Assembly: GCA_027082825.1 (NCBI GenBank)
Contig: JALWTO010000033.1
Coordinates: 1-55,835 of the forward strand
Direction: 5' to 3'
Origin: Acidilobaceae archaeon
Lineage (GTDB): Archaea > Thermoproteota > Thermoprotei_A > Sulfolobales > Acidilobaceae
Length of the DNA: 55,835 bases
This document shows, one piece after another, positions 1 through 7,878 of the stretch. Under the pieces are notes generated by a model. That model worked only from the letters and a program-made list of their open reading frames with translations. It was not told where the DNA came from and did not search any database. Every line of letters starts with the position of its first letter. Position 1 is the stretch's first letter. The position numbers and the translations under genes are program-made.

Positions 1-18
1 TTCTGAGGTGATGAAGTT

Positions 19-873
19 TTGAGCTTAGAAAGTTCCTTTATAATGTTTCAATCCCTTGAAGATATATTAATAAAGACGTTAGAGAACGGGCTTATAATTA
101 GGTTATTGATAATTTTAGTTGCGTTCATAGTTGCTGCCTTAACCTTAAGAGAGTACCATAAACGTCTTGAAAAAATGGCTGCAGCAAAGACTATAGAAAG
201 TGTGGCAGTCGAGAAACTTTATAGAATAGTTGCATTTATCACTATAATAATTCTACTTGTTATAGTCTCTTATGCCTTGACTAAAAGTGAGGCTTCTTGG
301 ATAACAATAGCAGCTATAGTTGTAGTATTGATAGTGGCTAGTTGGGATTATATAGTTAACAGTATTGCATATTTCTTCCTTCTTTCAACACATTATGTTA
401 ACCAAGGAGATTACATTGTTGTTAGTAATAGCATTAAGGGTAGGGTTAGAGAGATAACCAGCTTCTATACAGTCATTGAAGAAAGCGGTAAGGTATTGCA
501 TGTACCTAATAAAGACCTAATAACCAAGGGGTTCTCGCTTATAGGAGAACCTTCATATGTTAGAATAACTGTTAAGGTTTCTGGCCTTTCTAGCCCCGAA
601 GATGTGGACGAAATAAAGCACGGAATAGAAAATGCTCTCTCAATGAAAACTAGCGATCTCTTCAGCTTTCATCATGGAACTCATGTATCTCCAATGATTA
701 AGGTCTACCCGAGAATTATAGAAAATGATAGCGTGACCTTTACGGTAGAAGTGCCCATACCCTCTCCTTCGCCACATCTTGTGGCAAGAAGAATATCTAG
801 CCTTATATATCCGATAGCCTCTGTACTTAGAGACTCGGGTTACAGTTTTACTGTAGAAATAGAAGGGGTGTGA
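19..873 (+). CDS. MscS-family mechanosensitive channel-like protein
   Basis: Probable small-conductance mechanosensitive channel of the cytoplasmic membrane, which would release solutes on osmotic downshock. The 284-residue protein has three hydrophobic segments, at about residues 24-43, 67-87 and 93-122. They are followed by the MscS beta domain, with GDYI near 130 and VPNKDL near 162, and a C-terminal alpha/beta part. The start is TTG; GAGGTGA at 5-11 is a good ribosome site eight bases upstream, and the ATG at 11 runs straight into a stop. It overlaps the next gene by four bases, so the two are probably cotranscribed. The family call rests on topology and the beta-domain pattern; the conducted solute is unknown. 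Confidence 0.8.
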   Translation: MSLESSFIMFQSLEDILIKTLENGLIIRLLIILVAFIVAALTLREYHKRLEKMAAAKTIESVAVEKLYRIVAFITIIILLVIVSYALTKSEASWITIAAIVVVLIVASWDYIVNSIAYFFLLSTHYVNQGDYIVVSNSIKGRVREITSFYTVIEESGKVLHVPNKDLITKGFSLIGEPSYVRITVKVSGLSSPEDVDEIKHGIENALSMKTSDLFSFHHGTHVSPMIKVYPRIIENDSVTFTVEVPIPSPSPHLVARRISSLIYPIASVLRDSGYSFTVEIEGV

Positions 874-1160
874 TGCTCATGGCCCGAAAGAAGAAACAAG
901 ATCCCTTTATTTGCCCTAGATGTGGCACCCGGGTAAAGGAACCTGTGAAGACGTGGACTTTAGTGTCACCATTACCGGACAAAAAAGGTAGAGTGACAAT
1001 CACAATAATGGGTCTTTTTAAATGCCCGAACTGTGGATATACCTGGAGAGCTGTTGTTAAGAAGATAAAGAACGAAGTAGGGGAGCCTGAAGAAGAAAGT
1101 GAAAGAGAGCCTGGAGAGATAATAGAGATAGATCTTTCTGAACTTAAAGATCTAGAATAA
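870..1160 (+). CDS. Cren7-like zinc-ribbon protein with acidic tail
   Basis: A 96-residue protein with two CxxC pairs (C15/C18 and C52/C55) that should form one zinc ribbon. The stretch between and after the pairs, residues about 26-60, resembles the SH3-like chromatin protein Cren7: a tryptophan-containing strand, a KKGRV turn, MGLFK, then GYTWR. Residues 71-96 are strongly acidic. The GTG start overlaps the upstream stop (GTGA); ATG at 873 or 879 is also possible. What I see is the zinc pairs and the Cren7-like pattern. That it binds DNA or RNA is inference, and the acidic tail would temper such binding. Confidence 0.6.
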   Translation: MMLMARKKKQDPFICPRCGTRVKEPVKTWTLVSPLPDKKGRVTITIMGLFKCPNCGYTWRAVVKKIKNEVGEPEEESEREPGEIIEIDLSELKDLE

Positions 1161-1239
1161 TGTCCTGAAGAAATCTTATGTTGAAGACATAGTAAAAATC
1201 TTCGCCAACAGGGATCAGCAAAGTAATGTTCTTATGCGC

Positions 1240-1518
1240 TTACTTTGGGTACACAACTAAATTTTTAGAATACCAGACTAATATTATCGATATAACTATT
1301 AGAATCACAGCGAGAATCATCGAATAAAATAAGGCCCTTGATGAAGTTCCAAATGCTATTGGTATTGGGCCTATCATAATTACACCTCCAGTCTCAACCT
1401 TACCTTGCCCTTTAGGTGCATGAGAAAACGTCATATGAAGAAATCCAACAAATATTAACAATACTCCTAACATTATTAATATAAACCCTGCCATTACTAT
1501 CATTTCATCAGACATCAT
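1240..1518 (-). CDS. DUF131-type small archaeal membrane protein
   Basis: A small protein of two membrane segments (about residues 7-30 and 62-86 from this start) separated by a loop with GGVIMIGPIPIAFG. This loop is the hallmark of the DUF131 family of archaeal membrane proteins, whose function is unknown. The frame is open from 1557, but GAGAGGGA sits seven to eight bases before the ATG at 1518, so I prefer that start (92 residues). It converges with the MscS/Cren7-like pair upstream. No regulatory element beyond the ribosome site is evident. Confidence 0.72.
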   Translation of the reverse strand: MMSDEMIVMAGFILIMLGVLLIFVGFLHMTFSHAPKGQGKVETGGVIMIGPIPIAFGTSSRALFYSMILAVILIVISIILVWYSKNLVVYPK

Positions 1519-1581
1519 TAAGGTATCCCTCTCTATGAGTATCAATGCTGTTGGCAAATAGATTAATCTCCTCGAGTTACT

Positions 1582-1591
1582 TTCTTAAGCT
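1582..1591 (+). promoter_or_regulatory. TATA-like box for the SRP RNA gene
   Basis: An A/T-rich TTCTTAAGCT box lies about 26 bases before the predicted 5' end of the SRP RNA at 1614, the usual archaeal TATA spacing. The position is inferred from spacing and composition only. Confidence 0.4.
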
Positions 1592-1613
1592 TTAGCGCTT
1601 ATGAGTCTTATCT

Positions 1614-1942
1614 GGTGCACGGGTAGGATCGGAAGGGTCGCCGTCTTCCCACGTCCCTTGGGGACGTGCCCGAAGGCGCAAAGCGGGGATCAGTAACCCG
1701 GAGCCACTGGTCGCCCTGTGAGAGCTCCCTAGGAGGCCATGAAATCCGTCCCGTGGGGCTGGCGGTGGTGGAGGTCCTACCGGAGGGTAGGATTCTACCA
1801 CCTTAGCCAGGGGAATCTGGCCAGGCCCGGAAGGGAGCAACCTGGCCCTGGCCGTCAGCGTTCACGGGGGTGCGGGTAGAGTCACCTGGGGGCCCAGCTC
1901 TCGCAGGCTCCGAGCAGTGGAGACCTCCGGGGTCCGTGCACC
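1614..1942 (+). ncRNA. ffs: Signal recognition particle RNA (7S RNA)
   Basis: RNA scaffold of the archaeal signal recognition particle, which targets nascent membrane and secreted proteins. The stretch is strikingly GC-rich in an AT-rich genome. It contains the invariant domain IV (helix 8) signature near 1822-1855, with CAGGCCCGGAAGGGAGCA. The ends pair exactly: GGTGCACGG at 1614-1622 with CCGTGCACC at 1934-1942. The 329-base length fits archaeal SRP RNAs. A T-rich stretch follows at about 1951-1967 and may be the terminator. The open frame on the other strand at 1592-1840 is only a by-product of this RNA. Confidence 0.95.
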
Positions 1943-2035
1943 ATGTTGACATTCTTTCTGGTTTTTCAGCAAGAAATAAAGAGAGCTAAAAACAAATTGA
2001 ATATTGGAGCCAGAGTTTCTAGAGGTGATTCTTCA

Positions 2036-2554
2036 ATGGCTAGAAAAAGAAGAAGCTCACAGGAATCGAGTGAAAGTGGAAGTAAAGGATCTAAGGACCT
2101 TAAGATAGTTAGTGTTCAAGTTATAACTAGAGATAAAGTATTAGAAAATTCAAGGCAAATAGCACTATTATACTTGATCGATAGATTTGGACCTCTCCAC
2201 GAGAAGTCTCTCCATTATCTAATCAAAGAAATCCAAGATTTAGGATTTGATTTGGGATACAAATTTAATGTCATAGGAGAAGTGCCTTTTAGCCAGGAAC
2301 TAAAAAGTGATCTAGTAGCGTTACTCTATGTTGGTTTCATAGAAACAGAATCTAATATCTACAGGAAAATAAGAACAACCAACGATGGTAAAGATGCAGT
2401 GGAGAAGAAAAAAATTCCTCCAGCCTTAGCTGAAATAATAGATAAGAACTTTGAAAAGTTAAGAAATAGAACCTCACTTCTTGATGGTCAACTGGATCAT
2501 GAAATAAGAACACGTATGAGAGAACTTAGTAGAAAAAGAAAAACACCTTTTTAA
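2036..2554 (+). CDS. Small basic winged-helix-like protein of unknown function
   Basis: A 172-residue protein that starts with a charged, serine-rich tail (residues 1-25) and continues with a helix-rich region of about 130 residues, resembling archaeal winged-helix regulators. I do not recognise a named family. The frame is open from 1943, directly after the SRP RNA. However, GAGGTGA at 2022-2028 points to ATG 2036, and the extra residues would be unusual. It is followed 26 bases later by a RecA-like ATPase and then carS, apparently in one transcript. Function is unknown. Confidence 0.7.
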   Translation: MARKRRSSQESSESGSKGSKDLKIVSVQVITRDKVLENSRQIALLYLIDRFGPLHEKSLHYLIKEIQDLGFDLGYKFNVIGEVPFSQELKSDLVALLYVGFIETESNIYRKIRTTNDGKDAVEKKKIPPALAEIIDKNFEKLRNRTSLLDGQLDHEIRTRMRELSRKRKTPF

Positions 2555-2580
2555 AGGTCGATAAATAAAGAGGATAAATA

Positions 2581-3150
2581 ATGGATGGTTATATAAGCCC
2601 TATAATTAAGTCATGGATAGAAAATAACAAATTTATATTTATATATGGGCCTGCTGGAGTAGGAAAAAGTCATCTTGGAAGATCTTTTTCTATATTTGCT
2701 ACTAACCTTGGTAAAAAAAGTTGTGTTATAGCAACCGAAGAGGGGACAGTTACCCTGTTGAGATCTTACCCTCTAGGACCTAATTCGGAAACCCTGCTAG
2801 TTACTGATGAAAACTCTCTTATAAGCCTTTTTTTAAAATGTTTATTGAATAGAAAATACATTATTATTGATACTATTAACTCTCTATTTAATGGAGATGA
2901 AGAATCTCTCAATATAATTGGACTTATTTCAGCCCTTTCACGATTCAGCAGTGTAGGGGTTTTGGCCTTAGGACAAGTGAGAGAAATTGAAGGAAAAATC
3001 TATCCGGCTGCCTGGCAGGCTATAATTCCTTGGGCCGAAGTTATTGGTAGAGTTGGGAAAAAGGGACGAAAAGGTCTAATAACTATTGAGAAGCCTAGGA
3101 AAGGTCTTTTGATGTTTGAAATTAAGGATGGTGAGGTAATTTGGATATAG
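2581..3150 (+). CDS. RecA-superfamily ATPase, small KaiC/RadB-like
   Basis: A 189-residue single-domain ATPase of the RecA/RadB/KaiC fold. Walker A GPAGVGKS is at residues 23-30 and a Walker B-like IIIDT at 94-98. The size matches stand-alone archaeal RecA-like proteins without the N-terminal helix-hairpin-helix of RadA. A DNA-repair role is possible but not shown by the sequence. The preceding small winged-helix-like protein may be a partner, inferred only from adjacency. The 3' end overlaps the start of carS by ten bases. Confidence 0.75.
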   Translation: MDGYISPIIKSWIENNKFIFIYGPAGVGKSHLGRSFSIFATNLGKKSCVIATEEGTVTLLRSYPLGPNSETLLVTDENSLISLFLKCLLNRKYIIIDTINSLFNGDEESLNIIGLISALSRFSSVGVLALGQVREIEGKIYPAAWQAIIPWAEVIGRVGKKGRKGLITIEKPRKGLLMFEIKDGEVIWI

Positions 3151-3665
3151 GCCTCTTTGCTAGAAAATTTATAGAGACTTTTCTTCTTTATCTACCGGCT
3201 ATGATTGCAAATGCCACACCAGTCGTCATTGGTAAGGTAATTAGAGGAACACACCCTATAGACATGAATCTAAAACTGAAAGATGGAAGACCTCTTTTTG
3301 GTAGGGGGAAGACATGGGAAGGTTTTTTATTTGGATTGATGATTGGCGCTCTTTTTGGTCTCGTAGTTAAGCTGGTTCTCATACATTATCCCATTTCACT
3401 TCTTTCTTTTTATGTACCATTAGGAGCTCTCTTAGGGGATATTTTGGGTTCTTTTATAAAAAGAAGGCTTGGAATAAAAAGAGGAGATCCTCTACCTCTT
3501 CTAGATCAGCTAGATTTTTATATAGGATCTACCATATCCATCATTGCGTATGGAAAGATTCCTAGTTTAACCTCGATACTTTTAATGGGCATCATCATAT
3601 ACTTGCTACATAGATATACTAACCTACTTGCATTTAAAATAGGTCTTAAGAATGTTCCCTGGTAA
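3141..3665 (+). CDS. carS: CDP-archaeol synthase
   Basis: Membrane enzyme that activates the archaeal lipid precursor digeranylgeranylglyceryl phosphate with CTP, giving CDP-archaeol for polar lipid synthesis. The 174-residue protein is almost entirely membrane-spanning. It carries the family signature: PAMIANATPV near 19-28, GRPLFGRGKTWEGF near 49-62, and GDPLPLLDQLDF near 115-126. The start is TTG at 3141 behind GTGAGGTAA, overlapping the previous gene. An ATP-grasp or other lipid gene is not nearby, so the operon does not add to the call. Confidence 0.9.
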   Translation: MDIGLFARKFIETFLLYLPAMIANATPVVIGKVIRGTHPIDMNLKLKDGRPLFGRGKTWEGFLFGLMIGALFGLVVKLVLIHYPISLLSFYVPLGALLGDILGSFIKRRLGIKRGDPLPLLDQLDFYIGSTISIIAYGKIPSLTSILLMGIIIYLLHRYTNLLAFKIGLKNVPW

Positions 3666-3677
3666 TTTTTTAAATAA
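3666..3677 (+). promoter_or_regulatory. TATA-like box before the Lon-like protease gene
   Basis: TTTTTAAATAAG lies right after the carS stop and places a start site near 3698-3702, so the transcript of the next gene may be leaderless, starting at ATG 3702. Confidence 0.5.
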
Positions 3678-3701
3678 GCCGCTAGTATCTCTAAACTATG
3701 A

Positions 3702-5675
3702 ATGTTTGGATATAAAAATAAAAGTGTGGTGCCTTTAAAGTTGTTTCAAATGGTTAACTCTAGCAAGATTCCCTCAGTTCTAGCGTTAATCATACTCTTC
3801 ATTGTAGTATTGCCTCTTATATCTCCTGGCTTCTTAGTTCTTTCGGCAGAAAAAAGGCCTCGGAATTTACAAGTCTCCACATGGATTTTAATACCAGCTG
3901 TTGTTATGGGCATTCCTCATGAAGAAGGAAGATTGCTCAACGTAACAATAACAATAACAATACCCGGAAATGGAACCATAATTGTCAGCAATGAAGGAGG
4001 TGAAATCTCAGGATCAACTAGGTTTAGTATGGCAACTGCTGTGGCTACAGCCTCTCTTTTAAATGGGATAGACTGGACAACTTTTAACACATACATATAC
4101 ATTCATTCAAGAGGCTCAATAAGTGGTCCTAGTGGAAGTCTAGCAATAGCGACTGCAACATATGTTTTGCTTAATCCTCTTCTTAATGATCAGAAGTTAC
4201 ATAACTATGTTATTACTGGCGCTATAGCTCCAGAAGGCCTTGCTGGTAGCGTAGGGGGCGTTAAGACGAAATGCAAGGCTGCACTAAACAGAAACCTAAC
4301 TTTCATGCTCCCTCTTTCAAATGTTAATGATCTTAAGGGATCCGATTGTAGGAATTATATCCCTGTGACAGATGTCATAAGTGCAATAAGTACCATATAC
4401 AAACTTAGACCACTGGTCAAAAACATAAACTTATCTACATCTTATCCTAAACCCTTAGCTGAAGTAATGGACTCCTTTACAGAAAACATAACTGAACTCA
4501 CAGAAAAAAACATAAACGAAACCACAAACGAACTGACGAAGGTTCCAATCAATGAAGCTAATACCATCAGAACCTATATAAGTTATGCTGACAAATATAT
4601 TCAAAGTGCCAAAAAATATGCTGCAAAATATCCGTATAGTGCTGCCAGCTATGCTTATACTGCTTATATTTACTCGCTATTTTCAAAATATCAGGCATTC
4701 TCCTATACCAATAAGATAAACGTGATCCTTCCTGAAGAAATTTCTAGAATCAATAACACACTTAAAAGTTTAGCCAACGAACTTTCGGAAATCAAACCTC
4801 TAAGTTTAGAAAAAACAGAACTCCTATCAGTAGCAGCTGCTAGGCTTGCTGATGCTTATCTCTCACTTTCAACTGTCAAGCTTTTGATACACTCTAAAAT
4901 TAATACCTCATTAATATTATATCAGCTCGCATTAGCTAGTGGAAGAACAGAGAGTATAAAATCTTGGTTACTTTCTGCTGAGAAGGTTAAAGGCTCTATA
5001 TTTATATCTAAGAACTTTACCAAAAACTTGGCTCTAAAAGCATACAGATTTGCGCTTTTAAATTTAGGATATGCTATATCGTTACTAAACTCCTCAGGTC
5101 TTAAAACAGAAGCATCAGCTCTTGAAAAACTTGAAGAAAGAATGGCTATTGCCTTAAAAAAGAAGGATTGGATCCTAGTTATAGGATATGCTAGGGAAGC
5201 CATATCTCAAGCAACAGATTATACGTTCGAATATTCAATATCTACACTCCCACCAGCCGAGAAAAAGAAAATTGACCCAATCTATGCTAATAACATAGAG
5301 ACTATTGCAAAGATGCTTACTCTCTCTATAGGTCTTCATGGCATAAAAAGTCCTCTAGCACCAACCTATATAGAATATTACAAGGTTCTCAAAAATAATA
5401 ATGAGTATGACGCTGCATTAAAACTCCTCTGGAGTGCAGTCGCTGATTTAGAAATATTATCCTTGGCTTTCTTAAAGTCTCCTTCACCAACACTGTCACT
5501 GTCAAATACATCTACACCAATCCCACCGATGTCTATAATTAGAAGTGTGCCATCACAGACAAGTAGTGCATTTTTCTATATAGCAATCTTTGGGGCTTTG
5601 ATACTAGGTATTGCCGTAGGCTACGTCTTAGCTATAAGAAGTACCCTCAAGGAAATAGAGAAAAGATTATCTTAG
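3702..5675 (+). CDS. Membrane-anchored archaeal Lon-like serine protease
   Basis: Probable extracytoplasmic protease of the Lon catalytic clan (archaeal COG1750 type) without an AAA+ domain. A signal/anchor helix is at about residues 24-47. The protease core follows: GPSGS at 142-146 gives Ser144, and GGVKTK near 185-190 gives Lys188. That is a 44-residue dyad spacing, against 43 in E. coli Lon. Residues 230-600 form a long helical region of unknown role with many N-glycosylation sequons, and a C-terminal membrane helix lies at about 630-652. The 657-residue protein is probably tethered at both ends and faces the outside. Substrates are unknown. Confidence 0.85.
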   Translation: MFGYKNKSVVPLKLFQMVNSSKIPSVLALIILFIVVLPLISPGFLVLSAEKRPRNLQVSTWILIPAVVMGIPHEEGRLLNVTITITIPGNGTIIVSNEGGEISGSTRFSMATAVATASLLNGIDWTTFNTYIYIHSRGSISGPSGSLAIATATYVLLNPLLNDQKLHNYVITGAIAPEGLAGSVGGVKTKCKAALNRNLTFMLPLSNVNDLKGSDCRNYIPVTDVISAISTIYKLRPLVKNINLSTSYPKPLAEVMDSFTENITELTEKNINETTNELTKVPINEANTIRTYISYADKYIQSAKKYAAKYPYSAASYAYTAYIYSLFSKYQAFSYTNKINVILPEEISRINNTLKSLANELSEIKPLSLEKTELLSVAAARLADAYLSLSTVKLLIHSKINTSLILYQLALASGRTESIKSWLLSAEKVKGSIFISKNFTKNLALKAYRFALLNLGYAISLLNSSGLKTEASALEKLEERMAIALKKKDWILVIGYAREAISQATDYTFEYSISTLPPAEKKKIDPIYANNIETIAKMLTLSIGLHGIKSPLAPTYIEYYKVLKNNNEYDAALKLLWSAVADLEILSLAFLKSPSPTLSLSNTSTPIPPMSIIRSVPSQTSSAFFYIAIFGALILGIAVGYVLAIRSTLKEIEKRLS

Positions 5676-5729
5676 ATATTAAGGTCTAAAATAATTAATA
5701 CTACTTAATTTAGAATAATGGTATTTCTT

Positions 5730-6380
5730 CTAACTAAAGAAATCTAAGAGACTTTTTTTCTTAGAGACCGTATCACTCTTAACTTTTCTTGCATAGTCCT
5801 TGATTACTGTCCTAAAGTCCTCTTCCAGAATTTTTTTAACTTCAGGCCTATAAAGAGCTGCTGCAGGATGATAAGTTGGTATTAAAACTATATTCAGTTC
5901 CTCTATTTTACCCTCAGTACTGACACCATGTTCTATTTTCATACCTCTCCACCTTCTTCCAACTAGATCATAGAGTGTATTAGCAGAAATCCTACCTAAA
6001 GCAATTATCATTTTGGGTTTTATTATCTTTATTTGCCTAAGAAGATAAGATAGACATTTTTCTATTTCCTCTGGTCTAGGATCTCTATTTTTAGGAGGTC
6101 TACACTTTACTACATTTGTTATATAAACTTCTTTGCGCTCCAAACCAGCTAGGTTCAAAAGGTGATCTAACAATTTCCCAGCTGGGCCGACAAAGGGTCT
6201 ACCGCTTATATCTTCATATCTTCCAGGAGCCTCACCTATAATCATTATTTTTGAGTCCAAGGGCCCCTCGCCAGGCACGGGTTTGTTTCTAAACTTATAT
6301 AGAGGACATTTTCTACATTCTAATATGGCTTTTACAAGATCCTCGTAACTGGAACTTCCCGTCATGACCTTCATCTCCAT
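5730..6380 (-). CDS. udg: Type-4 (Fe-S) uracil-DNA glycosylase
   Basis: Removes uracil from DNA in base-excision repair, important at high temperature where cytosine deaminates quickly. Motifs of family 4 are present: GEAPG at 49-53, HPAAAL at 171-176, and four cluster cysteines at C22, C25, C93 and C109 for a [4Fe-4S] centre. The last ten residues, KKKSLLDFFS, look like a PCNA-interaction (PIP) box. The gene overlaps the upstream glycosyltransferase by ten bases, so the pair is likely cotranscribed, but a functional link is not evident. Confidence 0.93.
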   Translation of the reverse strand: MEMKVMTGSSSYEDLVKAILECRKCPLYKFRNKPVPGEGPLDSKIMIIGEAPGRYEDISGRPFVGPAGKLLDHLLNLAGLERKEVYITNVVKCRPPKNRDPRPEEIEKCLSYLLRQIKIIKPKMIIALGRISANTLYDLVGRRWRGMKIEHGVSTEGKIEELNIVLIPTYHPAAALYRPEVKKILEEDFRTVIKDYARKVKSDTVSKKKSLLDFFS

Positions 6381-7444
6381 ATAACTCTGCTTGAGAGCGA
6401 GTAATTTACGGCAAAACCTGCAAGTATACCAATAAGCTGGCCTAAAAGGGGATTGATTCCAAGAAAGACATGGAGAATTTTCATTGTCACATATGTTGTT
6501 ATTGCCGAACCTAGACTACTTCCATGATATCCGGCGAGTCTAGCCATAGCCTTTCCTGAAAGTTTTTTCCTAAACGTCCATATGTCATTAAGCACAAAAT
6601 TACCTAATATACTTGTTTCTATCCCTAAAACGCTACCCAAGTCGTATGACTTGCTAAGTTTCATCACTAGGTCCATTATACCTAAATTTATCAAGGTACC
6701 CAGGAAACCTACTATAGCGAACTTTGTTATTGTTGAGAGGTCTAAAAGATGTAAAAGGTAATTAACAATTGTATTAGCACCTAACTTACTTTTACCACTT
6801 CTTCTATTTCCAAAAACATATGGGATATCTATGACTTTCGGTTTCCATGGAGGATTTCTTGCAATTATTTCCAAGAGAATCTTGTAACCTCTGGGATTTA
6901 ACTTTCTTTTCTCAACAAAAGATTTCCTAACAACAAAAAATCCTGACAAAGGATCAGTAGTATATCTAGACTCTCTTACCGCAGCATAGGCTAGAAACGT
7001 TGCAAACTTGCTTATAAATAATCTGACTTTACTCCATCCCTCAACCCCTCCACCTTTTATATATCTACTTGCCACAACTATATCGGCATTTTCATTGATA
7101 GCTGATTTTACAAGCTTGGGTGCGATTTCTGGAGGATGCTGAAAATCGGCATCCATTATTAATATATATTCTCCTCTAGATTCACTAATTCCTTTCAAAA
7201 CGGCTGAGGCTAATCCTCTTTCATTAATTCTTTTAACTAAGCGAATCCTCCTGTCGGAACTACTCAGTTCTTCCACGATTTTCCAGGTTCTATCGGGAGA
7301 ATTATCATCAACCACTATTATCTCAAAATCATTTAAATTATGTTTTTTAAAATTCCTCTCTAGGCTTTCTATAAGGTCGGCTATATTTTCAGCCTCGTTA
7401 TACGTAGGTATTATTATCGATATTAGAGGATCCTTATCCATCAC
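6371..7444 (-). CDS. Dolichol-phosphate mannosyltransferase-like GT2 fused to GtrA domain
   Basis: Polyprenyl-phosphate sugar transferase. Residues about 5-225 form a GT-A family 2 domain, with the PTYNEAENI start, DDNSPDRT near 46-53 and the metal-binding DAD at 98-100 followed by QHPP. Residues about 235-357 are a GtrA-like membrane domain with four hydrophobic segments. Archaeal fusions of this shape make dolichol-phosphate-linked sugars for N-glycosylation or glycolipids. The start is GTG at 7444 with ATG immediately after. The exact sugar and lipid are unknown. Confidence 0.88.
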   Translation of the reverse strand: MMDKDPLISIIIPTYNEAENIADLIESLERNFKKHNLNDFEIIVVDDNSPDRTWKIVEELSSSDRRIRLVKRINERGLASAVLKGISESRGEYILIMDADFQHPPEIAPKLVKSAINENADIVVASRYIKGGGVEGWSKVRLFISKFATFLAYAAVRESRYTTDPLSGFFVVRKSFVEKRKLNPRGYKILLEIIARNPPWKPKVIDIPYVFGNRRSGKSKLGANTIVNYLLHLLDLSTITKFAIVGFLGTLINLGIMDLVMKLSKSYDLGSVLGIETSILGNFVLNDIWTFRKKLSGKAMARLAGYHGSSLGSAITTYVTMKILHVFLGINPLLGQLIGILAGFAVNYSLSSRVIWR

Positions 7445-7475
7445 TCTCTTACCTTATTCATTAGACATTTAAAGG

Positions 7476-7682
7476 CTAAACAGAATAAAGACGATCACGT
7501 ACTCCTTCAGGTATCTCTTCTTCCCTAATAATTTCAAAGGTTATAGGAGGTTCTCTCACCTTAGGTCCTACTGTTATATATCTTTCTGGATTATCTTCAG
7601 ATCTATTCTTTAGAACCCTAACCTTCACAAACCAACCATCTCTCCTCCGGACATAGACATATTTCTTATGCTTGCCACCCAT
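7476..7682 (-). CDS. Small basic protein of unknown function, conserved-looking
   Basis: A 68-residue basic protein beginning with GGKHKKYVYVRRRDGWF, which reads like a small nucleic-acid-binding beta fold. I do not recognise the family; it looks like a short archaeal lineage-specific protein. AGGTG precedes the ATG. It ends 32 bases before the glycosyltransferase gene on the same strand, so it may head that transcript. No function can be assigned. Confidence 0.65.
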   Translation of the reverse strand: MGGKHKKYVYVRRRDGWFVKVRVLKNRSEDNPERYITVGPKVREPPITFEIIREEEIPEGVRDRLYSV

Positions 7683-7878
7683 TTTCAGACACCTTTCCTA
7701 ATCCCGTAGCATAGAAAGATTATTGGACACTTTTAAGCAGTACCTATGTTTGGAACATACAATATCAACGTCTAGATGTTTTAAAATTTCCATTTTATAG
7801 TATTTTTTAATAACAAATCAAAAAGAAATGTTTTTAAAATAAACAGAATCAGCCAGAATAACTTCAACATAGTAAAAT

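Noticed and set aside
1592-1840. 82-codon open frame on the minus strand
   Set aside because: It lies wholly antisense to the SRP RNA, whose structure explains the GC-rich sequence; the proline-rich translation is an artefact.
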